Source: SMAG-U1939 sp036376595
GTDB taxonomy: Bacteria > Chloroflexota > Ktedonobacteria > Ktedonobacterales > JADMIN01
Assembly: GCA_036376595.1 (NCBI GenBank)
Contig: DASVAA010000111.1
Coordinates: 5,576 to 69,575, forward strand
Direction: 5' to 3'
DNA: 64,000 bases
Both the position numbers and the translations under genes were made by a program. This document shows positions 1-9,383 of this stretch, in pieces (the stretch's first letter is position 1; each line of letters starts with the position of its first letter). The notes below the pieces were generated by a model, which was not told the origin of the DNA, ran no database searches, and saw nothing but the letters and a program-made list of their open reading frames with translations.

Positions 1-1390
1 TGTCGGAGTAGGGGTAGGGGACCTGTTCGAGCTGCTGGCGCGTGGCGGTCGAGACGTATCCAACGGCGATCTCGTGGTTGCCCCCCGGAATCGGCCCAGC
101 CGAATCCCACTCGACGGGCACGGCCCCCGCGCCGCTCAACTGAACATCCGCCGCGACGTTGAACTGCTTCGGCTCGCTGCCCGGCGTGAAGAGGTGGCTG
201 CCCTGCGGAACCGCAAAGACCATGTCGTAGGTATCGGACTTGAGCGACGTGCCATCCACGCCCGGCGAGGTCTGTTCGACGTCGTTGGGGCCGTAGGGTT
301 GCGACGTAGTGGACTGGTTGAGCCAGTGATTGGTGCCGTTGTAGGTATCGTAGGTCGCCGTCATCAGGTATTGGAGCGGGTCGTCGGTGGCATTGGGCAG
401 CGTGTAGCGCAAGATGACGGTCTTGGGCAGCACGACCTTGCCTTGCAGCGTGACCCCATTGGAGAAGAAGTTGAAACCCGCGCCGCCCGGACCCTGGCCG
501 TTGAGTCCCGCGAAGAGGTTGGAGAAGGTGGTCTGGATGCGCTGCCAGGGGTTATCGGGCGAGTTCCACGAGGTGAGTAGCGATTGGTTGGCGGCGCCGG
601 CCGGCAGCAGGTAGGCCATCAGCAGCACGATCACCGCGAAGATCGCGCCCGCCTGCATGAAGTCCCAGCCCAGGTCGGGCGAGAAACGCAAGCCCCGCAC
701 GCGCCACTGGCGCATGTTTTCCGCCAGCGTGAAGCGCACCAGCAGCAGCAGCGTCGCCAGCAGGAAGAGCACGAGGAAGAACAGCGCGCGGTCGGTGGTG
801 GTGAAGTTGAGGTTGATGAGCAGCACGATGGCATTGGCGAGCGCCGCCAGCCACGGCCGCCGTGTGTGCAGCACCAGCCACACGCTGATGTAGGCCAGCA
901 GGAAGCTCAGGATCGCCAGGAACAGCAGGAAGACCGCATTATCGTTACTGGTGCCCTTGTTCACCACGACCTGATTGAACCAGGCGTTCACGTGACGCAA
1001 CAGCGCCACGCGGTCGCCCCCCAGTACCTCGTCGGCGGTCTCTTTGAAGGCGAAGAGCGCGCCCAGCACGATCGCCGCCGTATGCACCAGCCCGCCGGGC
1101 AGTCGCCCCTGCTGCACCACCAGGTAGCCGAGCACGAGGCCCGAGAGCGTCGTCAGCGTCAGGATGTCGAGTCCTGGCGCGTAGGAGGGTGTCGCCGACT
1201 GGATGCTGGCGATGGTCGTGTAGACCATGATCGCCAGCAGCACGAGCGTCAACCAGCCGTCTTCGGGGGTGATCCGCAGCCACGGAGCCCGCTCGCTCAG
1301 CGGGTCGCGCGGCCTGGGCCGCGGCGCGGAAGCGGCAGGGGGAGTTGGGGTGGTGGGAGTTGGGGCGGTGGGGATGGTGGTCGTTTGCAT
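1..1390 (-). CDS. TgpA-like (DUF3488-type) membrane protein, C-terminus cut off by the window
   Basis: The gene runs off the left edge, and about 463 codons are visible. It starts at ATG 1390 with AGGAAG just upstream. A Pro/Thr-rich cytoplasmic head of about 40 residues is followed by several hydrophobic segments (roughly residues 45-240) and then a long extracytoplasmic stretch. This is the layout of the N-terminal half of TgpA-type transglutaminase-like membrane proteins. The Cys-His-Asp transglutaminase core would lie beyond the edge and is not seen. The gene is downstream of moxR and DUF58 genes on the same strand, the usual company of TgpA-like proteins, which supports the call. Family assignment is inference from topology and context; that it is a real multi-pass membrane protein gene is clear. 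Confidence 0.78.
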   Translation of the reverse strand, partial: MQTTTIPTAPTPTTPTPPAASAPRPRPRDPLSERAPWLRITPEDGWLTLVLLAIMVYTTIASIQSATPSYAPGLDILTLTTLSGLVLGYLVVQQGRLPGGLVHTAAIVLGALFAFKETADEVLGGDRVALLRHVNAWFNQVVVNKGTSNDNAVFLLFLAILSFLLAYISVWLVLHTRRPWLAALANAIVLLINLNFTTTDRALFFLVLFLLATLLLLVRFTLAENMRQWRVRGLRFSPDLGWDFMQAGAIFAVIVLLMAYLLPAGAANQSLLTSWNSPDNPWQRIQTTFSNLFAGLNGQGPGGAGFNFFSNGVTLQGKVVLPKTVILRYTLPNATDDPLQYLMTATYDTYNGTNHWLNQSTTSQPYGPNDVEQTSPGVDGTSLKSDTYDMVFAVPQGSHLFTPGSEPKQFNVAADVQLSGAGAVPVEWDSAGPIPGGNHEIAVGYVSTATRQQLEQVPYPYSD

Positions 1391-1459
1391 GGCATCTTCC
1401 TGCGGGTGGGACGCGGACGTCTGATCTGCCCTCTGCCGGGCGTCCATTGGGCGCGAATG

Positions 1460-1481
1460 GGCGTCCACCGGACGCCCCTAC
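1460..1481 (-). repeat. GTAGGGGCG-type palindromic repeat
   Basis: Read on the minus strand this starts GTAGGGGCGTCC and folds as GGCGTCC / GGACGCC around a 3-base loop. It sits between the DUF58 stop and the TgpA-like start. It is almost identical to the copy inside the M24 peptidase gene (4839-4861) and to copies at 26603 and 40371. Confidence 0.7.
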
Positions 1482-1492
1482 GACATGAGGCG

Positions 1493-2689
1493 CTAGCGCG
1501 GGCCTTGCTCCAGCACATGCACCAAGGGATCGCCGCGCTCGACCGGGATCACGGGGATGCCGGAGGCGGTGAGCGCGTCGCGCACAGCGGTGTTGCCGCC
1601 GATGCGCTCGTCAAACGAATGCGCGTCCAGCGCGATGACGAACGGCTTGACGCCGCGCCGTTGCAGATGGTGCAGCGCCTCGGCCCAGTCGAGATCCGGC
1701 GAGGCCGTGATGACGATCAGCACCGTATTGCGCGAGAGGCGCGTGCCCTCGCCCGCCAGCGCCTCGGCCAGCGCCACGCGACGCCGCGGGTGGACCACTG
1801 CCAGCAGCTCCAGGCAGCGGTCGAGCTGGCGCTCGCCACGGTCGAAGGGCAGCGAGGCCTCGCTGGTGCCGTTGACCAGCAGCCCGACGGCAAGCTCCTG
1901 TTGACGCAGTAGATATGAGATGACGCTGGCGGCGATGGTGACGCCGTACTCCTCGGTCGAGCTGTCGCCCTCGCCAGCCTGTATGTCACTATCGAGGTCT
2001 AGCAGCACGCTGACGTCGATCGTCGGGTCGAGATCGAACTCCTTGACCATGAACTGGCCCAGCCGTGCCGTCGTCGGCCAGTGGATGCGGGTGAGCGCGT
2101 CGCCGGGCACGTAGCTGCGCACCGTCACGGCGTTGGTGGTGGTTTGCAGCGAGCGCTGCGAGCCGCGGCCCCTGCCGGGCATCATGCCAGGATACAGATC
2201 GAAGCGCGCGAGCGGCAGCACAGGGGGCAGCACGAGCAATTGGTGTTCCTGTGCCAGTGCCAGGTCGCGCTTGAAGAGTCCCAACGGGTCGCCGGTGCTG
2301 GCGACCACGGGACCGAGCGTGTAGCGGCCGCGGCGGCGGCAGAGCGTGCGCGCGCGCCAGGCGATGCGCTGGTGCGGGCCAACGCTCGAGACGTAGCCCG
2401 CATGGTGGCCGGGCAGCGTCGAGCCGTCGCTGACCTGCACCCAGAGCTTGGGCACCCAGGAGTGATTCTCAAGCGCCAGCCGCTCCTCGATGCGCTCGCC
2501 GACCTGCGCGCGGCCGCCCAGCGCCGATCGCTTGAAGCTGAGGCCCTGCGTGCTGAGGGCGAGCCAGACCACCGAGAGCGCCAGCGCCACGGCGAGCGCC
2601 CAGAAGAGCACCCAGAATGGGCGCCACCCCAGCGCGACGGCCAGCAGCCCGGTCAGCACGATCAGGCCACCCAACTGCCAGGGACGCAT
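1493..2689 (-). CDS. DUF58 domain-containing protein
   Basis: A 398-residue protein. Two hydrophobic segments at the N-terminus (about residues 8-45) are followed by a beta-rich linker and a C-terminal DUF58 domain. The hallmark R-x-Y-x-x-G-D-x-x-x-x-I-H-W motif is present (RSYVPGDALTRIHW, about residue 190), followed by a vWA-like region with VSVLLDLDSD. DUF58 proteins are partners of MoxR ATPases; their exact role is unsettled but is usually linked to envelope or complex assembly. The gene starts 3 bases after the moxR stop, with GGAAGG inside the end of moxR, so the two are almost certainly cotranscribed. Confidence 0.9.
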   Translation of the reverse strand: MRPWQLGGLIVLTGLLAVALGWRPFWVLFWALAVALALSVVWLALSTQGLSFKRSALGGRAQVGERIEERLALENHSWVPKLWVQVSDGSTLPGHHAGYVSSVGPHQRIAWRARTLCRRRGRYTLGPVVASTGDPLGLFKRDLALAQEHQLLVLPPVLPLARFDLYPGMMPGRGRGSQRSLQTTTNAVTVRSYVPGDALTRIHWPTTARLGQFMVKEFDLDPTIDVSVLLDLDSDIQAGEGDSSTEEYGVTIAASVISYLLRQQELAVGLLVNGTSEASLPFDRGERQLDRCLELLAVVHPRRRVALAEALAGEGTRLSRNTVLIVITASPDLDWAEALHHLQRRGVKPFVIALDAHSFDERIGGNTAVRDALTASGIPVIPVERGDPLVHVLEQGPR

Positions 2690-2692
2690 CGC

Positions 2693-3685
2693 CTATCGCC
2701 TTCCGTTGTAGGACCCCGCGCCACCCGGCACCGGCACCAGGCCCAGCACCTCGTCGAGGATCGCCGCCGGCGTGATGCCACGCACACGCGCGGCCGGCGC
2801 GACGATCAAGCGGTGACTGAGCGCCGGCTTGACCAGCGCCTTGACGTCGTCGGGCATCACGAAGTCGCGCCCGCGCAACGCCGCCAGCGCCTGCGAGGTG
2901 TGGAACAGCGCCAGCGAGCCGCGCGGGCTGGCACCCAGGTAGACGTTCTGGTGCTGGCGTGTGGCGGCGACGATAGCGACCAGGTACTCGCGCACCTCGC
3001 GCTCGACGCGCACCTCGCGCACCTCGCGCTGCATCACGCGCAGGTCGTCCTCGGTGAGAATCTGCTCCAGCGTGTCGATCGGGTGGCTGCGCTGCTGGCG
3101 GTCGAGGATCACCACCTCGTCGGCCGGCGAGGGGTAGCCCATCGTGATGTTGAGCAGGAAGCGGTCGAGTTGGGCCTCGGGCAGCGGGAAGGTGCCCTCG
3201 TACTCGATGGGGTTCTGCGTTGCCAGCACGATGAACGGCGCCGGCAACATGTGCGTGACGCCATCCACCGTGACCTGCTGCTCTTCCATCGCTTCGAGCA
3301 GCGCAGATTGGGTCTTGGGCGTCGCGCGGTTGATCTCGTCGGCCAGCACGAACTGGCTCATGATCGGTCCCGGACGGAACTCGAACTCGGCGCTGCGCTG
3401 GTTGTACATCGAGACGCCCGTCACGTCGCTGGGCAGCAGATCGGGCGTGAACTGGATGCGCTTGAACGTGCAACCGATCGAGCGCGCAATGGACTTCGCC
3501 AGCACCGTCTTGCCGACGCCCGGCACATCTTCGATCAGCACGTGACCGCCGCAGAGCACGGCAATCAGCGTGAGCCGGACCGCTTCGTGTTTGCCGACGA
3601 TCACGCGCTCGACGTTGCCGATCACGCGCTCTGTGGCTTCGCTGATGTCGCTGACCGACACCGACGGACGATCTTCCAATTTCAC
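2693..3685 (-). CDS. MoxR-family AAA+ ATPase
   Basis: A 330-residue AAA+ ATPase starting at GTG 3685. The Walker A motif GVPGVGKT lies near residue 57 and the Walker B-like LADEINRATPK near residue 115. Sensor 1 (VLATQNPIEYEGT) and the lid domain follow, as in AAA_3/MoxR proteins. These ATPases act as chaperone-like modules with vWA or DUF58 partners. Here the partner is the next gene, and a TgpA-like membrane protein follows, forming the common moxR-DUF58-transglutaminase cluster. It is the first gene of the leftward unit. Full length for the family. Confidence 0.93.
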   Translation of the reverse strand: MKLEDRPSVSVSDISEATERVIGNVERVIVGKHEAVRLTLIAVLCGGHVLIEDVPGVGKTVLAKSIARSIGCTFKRIQFTPDLLPSDVTGVSMYNQRSAEFEFRPGPIMSQFVLADEINRATPKTQSALLEAMEEQQVTVDGVTHMLPAPFIVLATQNPIEYEGTFPLPEAQLDRFLLNITMGYPSPADEVVILDRQQRSHPIDTLEQILTEDDLRVMQREVREVRVEREVREYLVAIVAATRQHQNVYLGASPRGSLALFHTSQALAALRGRDFVMPDDVKALVKPALSHRLIVAPAARVRGITPAAILDEVLGLVPVPGGAGSYNGRR

Positions 3686-4307
3686 GCGCCTTTGCGGCCC
3701 CGCAACGCGCCCGAGCGGGTAGGGCGCCCGGTGGACGACTCCCGCTCAGGTGCGCACCACGGCGTGCGCCGCGCTCCTTTCTGATTTCAATCCTCACCCG
3801 ACCGCGAAGCCGGGTGCAACGCCCGCCGGCGATCGTGGGTTGGAGCTGGCACCGCGACCCCACCTGCGGCGCCAGCCGATTGCTCCCCCTACGGTTGGTA
3901 AACGCGCCGCGCCGTCGTGCGGTTCCCGCGCCGGACCAGTGTGCGCTACACACCGCCTCGATGCGCTCGGCGGGACGCGGTTGGTGATGGTGTACAGGTT
4001 GTACCACGTTCGCACCAGCTTCGCTGCGATGGGTCTCACAGCCCACAGGTTGCGTCCGCGTCACCCCCGCCACCGTCCGCACTTCGGCGGTCATTTTACC
4101 ATGACGCTGGGCCGAGAGTGCATTTACAGCACTCCGCAGGTATACATACGTAGCCGCGCGACACCTGAGCGGATCGGGCGACCGGACGTGGCCCGCGGGA
4201 GGCCGATCGCCATCTGCTATCATGCGAGTGTGCCGCTCTCGTGATTCGTCTGTCGATCCCTGTAGGTCACGACCGCCCAGCGTGTGGCATGCCAAGGAGA
4301 CGCCCCC
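3686..4307. other. Intergenic region, divergent, no gene seen
   Basis: This 620-base gap separates the leftward moxR unit from the rightward M24 peptidase. Open frames exist on both strands but lack coding character and ribosome sites. A TATCAT box at 4218-4223 could be the -10 of the peptidase promoter, with no convincing -35. GGTACAACCTGTACAC-like half-palindromes around 4000-4015 are the only other structure noticed. Confidence 0.4.
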
Positions 4308-5543
4308 ATGAACCTCGACGCGATCCAATCCGCCGTGCGCGATGCCGGCCTGGATGGCTGGCTCTTCGCCGACTTCCGCCGCTCCAATCCCGTCGCCCAC
4401 GCAATTCTCGGCCTGCCTGAGCAGGCGTTCTTCTCGCGCCGCTGGGCATACTACGTGCCGGCGCAGGGCACGCCCACCAAGCTGGCCAGCGCCGTGGAGT
4501 CGCACGTGCTGGATAGGCTGCCCGGCGAGAAGCGCGTCTACCGCACCTGGCAACAATACGAAGAGATCCTGCGCGAGCTGCTCTCCGGCGCGCGGCGCGT
4601 GGCGATGGAGTACGTGCCCAACAACGCCATCCCGTACTCCTCGCGGGTGGATGCCGGCACGGTGGAGCTGGTGCGCTCGCTGGGACCGGAGGTGGTGCCC
4701 TCAGCCGACTTCGCGCAGGCCTTCGAGGCGGTGCTGACGCCGGAGCAGATCGAGGGCCATCGCGCGGCGGGCCGGGCGCTGGAGCGGGCGCGCGAGCGGC
4801 TGCTGCCCTGGTTGCGCGACGAGTTGGAGGCCGGCACCGGGCGCCCACCGGACGCCCCTACGCTCGACGAGTACCAGGTGCAGCGCAAGCTGGCGGCCCT
4901 GATGGAGGAGGAGGGCCTGCACCTGGACGAGGCCGAGATGCCGCTGATCGCCGTCAACGGCAACGCCGCCAATCCGCACTACGCGCCCAATGCCGAGCGC
5001 CATGCGCCGGTCAAGCGCGGCGACGTGCTGCTGATCGACTGGAGCGCGCGGCTGCCGGGCGAGTACACGATCTTCGCCGACTATACCTCTATGGTGTATC
5101 TCGGCACGCGCGACGAGCCGCGTTACCAGCGCGCTAACGAGCTATTCCAGGTCATCCGTCGGGCGCGCGACGCGGGCATCACACTGCTGGAGGAGCGCTT
5201 CAAGAGTGGGCAGCGCATCGCCGGCTACGAGGTGGACGACGCGGTGCGCGCGGTGGTGACGGATGCCGGGTACGGCGACGCCTTTGTGCATCGCACCGGC
5301 CACAACATCGCCACCACCGTCCACGGCAATGGCGCGCACCTCGACAACCTCGAGACCCACGACACGCGCCCACTGCTCGCCAACACGATCACCTCGATGG
5401 AGCCGGGCATCTACCTGCCCGACGAGGACATCGGCGTGCGCACCGAGGTAGACGTGATCTTGCTACCCGGCGGCCAGAGCGTCGAGGTGACGGGCGAGCG
5501 CCAGCAAGAGGTGCAGCCGCTGTTTGGTGATTCCACCACATGA
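4308..5543 (+). CDS. M24-family metallopeptidase (Xaa-Pro aminopeptidase-like)
   Basis: A creatinase-type N-terminal domain (about residues 1-150) is followed by a pita-bread M24 domain. All five metal ligands are visible: the two Asp in LIDW and FADYTSM, His in HRTGHN, Glu in SMEPGIY and Glu in RTEVDV. M24B enzymes typically remove N-terminal residues preceding proline; true substrate is unknown here. I chose ATG 4308 because AAGGAGA lies about 10 bases upstream; an in-frame ATG at 4284 has no ribosome site. A short palindromic repeat is embedded in the coding region near residue 180, encoding G-R-P-P-D-A-P-T. The gene overlaps the next one by ATGA. Confidence 0.9.
   Translation: MNLDAIQSAVRDAGLDGWLFADFRRSNPVAHAILGLPEQAFFSRRWAYYVPAQGTPTKLASAVESHVLDRLPGEKRVYRTWQQYEEILRELLSGARRVAMEYVPNNAIPYSSRVDAGTVELVRSLGPEVVPSADFAQAFEAVLTPEQIEGHRAAGRALERARERLLPWLRDELEAGTGRPPDAPTLDEYQVQRKLAALMEEEGLHLDEAEMPLIAVNGNAANPHYAPNAERHAPVKRGDVLLIDWSARLPGEYTIFADYTSMVYLGTRDEPRYQRANELFQVIRRARDAGITLLEERFKSGQRIAGYEVDDAVRAVVTDAGYGDAFVHRTGHNIATTVHGNGAHLDNLETHDTRPLLANTITSMEPGIYLPDEDIGVRTEVDVILLPGGQSVEVTGERQQEVQPLFGDSTT
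4839..4861 (-). repeat. Palindromic repeat embedded in the M24 peptidase gene
   Basis: A minus-strand copy of the GTAGGGGCG-family hairpin lies inside the coding sequence. It differs from the intergenic copy at 1460-1481 by a single base over the shared 22. It keeps the reading frame and encodes a Pro-rich turn between the two domains of the peptidase. Confidence 0.65.
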
Positions 5544-6064
5544 CATTCCCTTCTGCCTCGATCCTGACGACCGAGCGCCTGGCCCTGCGGCCTTTCGTGC
5601 CCGACGACCTGGACGCACTGGCGGCGATCTACGCCGATCCCGACGTCATGCGCCACATCTCCAGCGGCGTGCGCACGCGCGAGCAGACCGCGGCGAGCCT
5701 CGCGGCCTACGCCGAGGAGTGGCGCACGAAGGGGCACGGCGTTTGGGCGGTGACGGAGACGGCAACGGAGCAGTTGCTCGGCATGTGCGGCTTCGTCGCG
5801 CGCGCCGAGTTGGGCTATATCTTTGGGCGCTTCGCATGGGGCCATGGCATCGCCACCGAGGCGGCACGAGCCTGCCTGCGCTTCGGCTTCGAGCGCCTGG
5901 GCTGCGACACCATCGGCGCTGGCGCGCTGAAAGCGAACGCCGGCTCGCTGCGCATCCTTGAGAAGCTGGGCATGCATTCCGTGCCGAACGCCCATTTCGA
6001 CGACCACGGTGGCGCGTATTTCGCGATCACGCATGCCCAGTGGGCTGAGAAGACAGCGGAGTGA
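5540..6064 (+). CDS. GNAT-family N-acetyltransferase (RimJ/RimL type)
   Basis: A 174-residue acetyltransferase. The N-terminus TERLALRPFVPDDLDALAAI is the typical start of the RimJ/RimL-like Acetyltransf_3 group. The acetyl-CoA binding region is represented by FAWGHGIATEAARACLRFGF (about residues 94-113), and the C-terminal N-x-x-S-x-x-x-L-E-K-L-G-M motif (about 135-145) is intact. The ATG overlaps the stop of the upstream M24 peptidase gene in an ATGA, so translation is probably coupled. Substrate cannot be told from sequence. Confidence 0.88.
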   Translation: MTFPSASILTTERLALRPFVPDDLDALAAIYADPDVMRHISSGVRTREQTAASLAAYAEEWRTKGHGVWAVTETATEQLLGMCGFVARAELGYIFGRFAWGHGIATEAARACLRFGFERLGCDTIGAGALKANAGSLRILEKLGMHSVPNAHFDDHGGAYFAITHAQWAEKTAE

Positions 6065-6248
6065 GGAGTACCGTAAGGAGTACCGTACGGAAGCGCCGCC
6101 CTTGCGACGTGTGTGAAAATGTGGGGTGGTTCTCGCGTATGTATCTGCGTGCACGCGAAACCGCGTGGGCGGCTCTAGCTTATGGCCCCAAGGATACCGC
6201 GTGTCGGGAATGGGACGGCTGAAGGCTGAGGCGCGAAGGGAGCGAGGC

Positions 6249-9242
6249 ATGCGGCTGGATGTGGCGCGGCGCGACGACGTCCCCGCGGGCAACGTGGGCA
6301 ACGGCGCCGGGCGGCGGCGCGACCGGACGATCTGGCGCGGTGGGCACGCGGGTCCCTTTGCGGCACTGCGGCTGGCCGCGTATCGCCTTGGCCGTGGCAA
6401 GGGTGTCGCGCTGGCTGCCGGGCTGGGCATGCTCGTCGCCATCGTGCTGCTCTGCACCGTCCCGCTCTACAACGCCCTCACCGCCAACCTCCAGCTCGAG
6501 CACGCGCTGATCTCGGCCGCGCCACAGGAGCGCGACATCTGGATTTACACCCAAAACTCGCAGCTCACGCTGCAGCAGCGACTCAATCAGGACCCCGTCG
6601 CGCGCCAGCTCGGCCGACAGTATCTCGGCGCCTTCACCGACCCAACGCCGACCTATAGCGCGATCGCCATGCCGCTGCTGTTGCTCAGCGAGACCGGGCA
6701 CGACTACTCCACTACTGGCGGAGGGCCACAGGTGCGCTTCGAGGCGTGGGACTACGCCACGACGGCCCCGCACATGCGCTTCATCGCCGGCGCCACGCCA
6801 CAGATGACCTCCAGCGGCGACCCGCAAGTGGTCATCACGCAGGAGATGGCGCAGGACGAAAACCTGCACGTCGGCGACACGATCACCACCTCGCCGATCG
6901 CGGTGCATACGACGGAGGCCAGCTTCACTGTCGCCGGCATCTGGACGCCCCGCGACGCCGGCGACCCGTACTGGAACGGCTTCACCTTCGCCGCCGGGGG
7001 CAGCGACACCACGCCCGCGATCTACCCCGTGCTCACCACCTACGGCACGTTCTTCAATCGGCTCAGCGCGTTCAGCGGCTTGCAGATGAGCCAGAACTGG
7101 TTCTTCTACACCCGCAACCAGGCGATCACCACCACCAACCTCGGCGCTACCGCCGCCAACATCGTCGCGCTGCGCACCCAGACGGGCGCCTCGCTGCGGC
7201 GCCAGCCAAACGTCTTTGACGCGGGCGTCAACACCCGGCTCGACGCCACCCTGCAAAGGCTCCAGCAGCAGCAGGCGCTGCTGGCCTTGCCGCTCTACGT
7301 GATCGTCGCGCAGGTGGTGGGGCTGGCGCTGCTCTTCGTCGCCGCGATGGCCGGGCTGATGATCGAGGCGCAGAGCGGCGAGCTGGCGACGCTCAAGAGC
7401 CGCGGCACCAGCACGTTCCAACTCATCACCGGCTTCTCGCTGCAGGGCGCGCTGCTGGCGGTGGTCGCGGCGGTGGTGGGGCCGTTCATCGCGGCGGCGC
7501 TGGCGCTGGGACTGGTGCATTGGCTGCTGCCGGCCTCGGTGCTGGCGCAAACCGGCGTCTCGCCTGCGTATCTGGCGCGCATCGCCCAGCCGCGCGACGT
7601 GGTGCTGCCGGCACTGGCGGGCGCACTGCTGGGGATCGGCGCCGTGGCCTTCGCCGTCTGGCAGGCAGCGCGACTCGACGTCGTCGCCTTCCGCCGCGAG
7701 CAGGGGCGCGGCGCGCGGGCGCCGTTCTGGAAGCGCTACTACCTCGACTTCGCGCTCGTCGCGCTCTGCGTTGTCGGCTACCTGGAGCTGAGCACCTTCG
7801 GCGGCACCGACACGCGCACAGCGGCAGGTGGGGTAAGCCCGCTGCTGCTGGTGGCGCCGGGACTGCTGCTGCTGGCAGGGGCGCTGCTGGCGCTACGGCT
7901 GTTGCCCATCGCCGCCGGCTGGGCAACACGTCTGGCGGCGCGCGGCAAGGGCCTCACCTCGATGCTCGCCTTCGCGCAGGTGGAGCGCAGCCCCAACCGC
8001 TACAGCCGCCTCACGCTGCTGCTGGTGCTGGCAGTGGGACTGGGGTTGTTTGCGCTGGCCTTCGACGCCTCGCTGACGCAGAACGAGTACGACCGCGCGG
8101 CCTACGCCAGCGGTGCCAACGTGCGGATCGCAACGCTCTTTAGCGTCGCCCCGCGCGACGAGCCAGGTTACGAGCGCCAGCTCGCCAAATTGCCGGGTGT
8201 GCAGGCGGTCACGCCGGTCTACCGTACGCAGGTGACGAACACGATCAGCGGCGGCAACAGCCAGACGCAGGTGCTTGGCATCGATCCGGCGACCTTCGGG
8301 CAGGCGGCCGGACCGGTCTCATGGCAGGCGCACTATGCCAGCACCTCGCTGGATGGGCTGTTGGCGGGCATGCGCACCCATACGCACAGCGCCAACGCCG
8401 GCACGCCGAGGGCGCCCATCTGGGCGCTGGTCAGCTCGGTCTTTGCCACGCAGTACGATCTCAAACCGGGCCAAACCTTCACGCTGCAGCTCTCTGAAAT
8501 ATCCAGCACGGTGACGTGCGTCGTCGGCGGCGTGGTGCAGGACTTCCCCACGCTCTACCCAACCCGCCTGCCGGGCAGCTTCATCGTCGTCAACTTGCGC
8601 GACTATTTCGCGGCGATCAACGCCGACTCGGCGGGCCTGGGCGATGAGAACACCGGTCCCAATGAGTTCTGGCTGCGCACGACCGGCGACGCGAGCCAGG
8701 AGCAGGCGCTGCTGCGCGCGCTGCCGTCGCCGCCGCAGAACAGCGTGGACGTGCAGACCCTCAGCCGCGAGCAGGAGCAGGATGCCGGCAATCCGCTGGG
8801 CGCGGGCATGCGTGGGCTGCTGCTGGTGGGCGCGGTGACGGCCGCGCTGCTGGCGATCCTGGGCACGCTGGCGCAGGCGGCGGTGGCGACGAAGCAGCGC
8901 GCACGGCAGTTCGCGGTGCTGCGCACGCTGGGCATGTCGGGCCGCCAGCTCGCGCGGCTGCTGCTGGGCGAGCAGAGCGCGATCTTCGGTTTCGGCATCG
9001 CGGGTGGCATCGTGCTAGGGTTCGTGATGTTGACAGCCACGCTACCCTTCCTGGAGTTCAGCGATGCGGCGATTGATCCCTCGACGCTCGGTGTGCCGCC
9101 CTACCAGCTCGCCTTCAACCCGCTCACGCTGCTGGCGTTCTTCGCGGCGCTGGCGCTGGCCTTCGTGCTCTCGCTGCTGCTGACCACGCGCTACGCCTCC
9201 GCGCTTGGCCTGGGCGAGGCGCTGCGTCTGGGCGAGGATTAG
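6249..9242 (+). CDS. FtsX-like ABC transporter permease (large, double-domain)
   Basis: A protein of about 997 residues. One N-terminal membrane segment is followed by a roughly 280-residue extracytoplasmic (MacB-periplasmic-like) domain and three membrane segments typical of FtsX. A second set follows: TM, an ectodomain (about 620-810), then three more TMs at the C-terminus. This is the two-repeat layout of MacB/LolCE-like permeases of Gram-positive-type and Chloroflexota genomes. ATG 6249 is preceded by AAGGGAG; an earlier in-frame ATG at 6210 lacks a ribosome site. No ATPase gene is adjacent, so its nucleotide-binding partner must be elsewhere. Substrate unknown. Confidence 0.87.
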   Translation: MRLDVARRDDVPAGNVGNGAGRRRDRTIWRGGHAGPFAALRLAAYRLGRGKGVALAAGLGMLVAIVLLCTVPLYNALTANLQLEHALISAAPQERDIWIYTQNSQLTLQQRLNQDPVARQLGRQYLGAFTDPTPTYSAIAMPLLLLSETGHDYSTTGGGPQVRFEAWDYATTAPHMRFIAGATPQMTSSGDPQVVITQEMAQDENLHVGDTITTSPIAVHTTEASFTVAGIWTPRDAGDPYWNGFTFAAGGSDTTPAIYPVLTTYGTFFNRLSAFSGLQMSQNWFFYTRNQAITTTNLGATAANIVALRTQTGASLRRQPNVFDAGVNTRLDATLQRLQQQQALLALPLYVIVAQVVGLALLFVAAMAGLMIEAQSGELATLKSRGTSTFQLITGFSLQGALLAVVAAVVGPFIAAALALGLVHWLLPASVLAQTGVSPAYLARIAQPRDVVLPALAGALLGIGAVAFAVWQAARLDVVAFRREQGRGARAPFWKRYYLDFALVALCVVGYLELSTFGGTDTRTAAGGVSPLLLVAPGLLLLAGALLALRLLPIAAGWATRLAARGKGLTSMLAFAQVERSPNRYSRLTLLLVLAVGLGLFALAFDASLTQNEYDRAAYASGANVRIATLFSVAPRDEPGYERQLAKLPGVQAVTPVYRTQVTNTISGGNSQTQVLGIDPATFGQAAGPVSWQAHYASTSLDGLLAGMRTHTHSANAGTPRAPIWALVSSVFATQYDLKPGQTFTLQLSEISSTVTCVVGGVVQDFPTLYPTRLPGSFIVVNLRDYFAAINADSAGLGDENTGPNEFWLRTTGDASQEQALLRALPSPPQNSVDVQTLSREQEQDAGNPLGAGMRGLLLVGAVTAALLAILGTLAQAAVATKQRARQFAVLRTLGMSGRQLARLLLGEQSAIFGFGIAGGIVLGFVMLTATLPFLEFSDAAIDPSTLGVPPYQLAFNPLTLLAFFAALALAFVLSLLLTTRYASALGLGEALRLGED

Positions 9243-9383
9243 GTCCCAAGACCAGGGCGTATGCTAGACCATCGAGCAGCGGCACCCATGCCCCTTGCCG
9301 CCGTATGCTCCCGCTATCCGTTCGTATTTGTCCGACCACAAGCGTAGACACCACGTCAGCGCTGAGGATTCCTCGGAGCCTGC

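Noticed and set aside
2469..4556. A 695-codon open frame on the minus strand across moxR and the upstream gap
   Set aside because: It is in a different frame from the clear moxR and DUF58 products, is Arg/Ala/Gly-rich without motifs, and is a typical shadow in GC-rich DNA.
6126..6248. Upstream in-frame ATGs at 6126 and 6210 for the FtsX-type permease
   Set aside because: They lack ribosome sites and would add an Arg/Gly-rich segment unlike the family; ATG 6249 has AAGGGAG.
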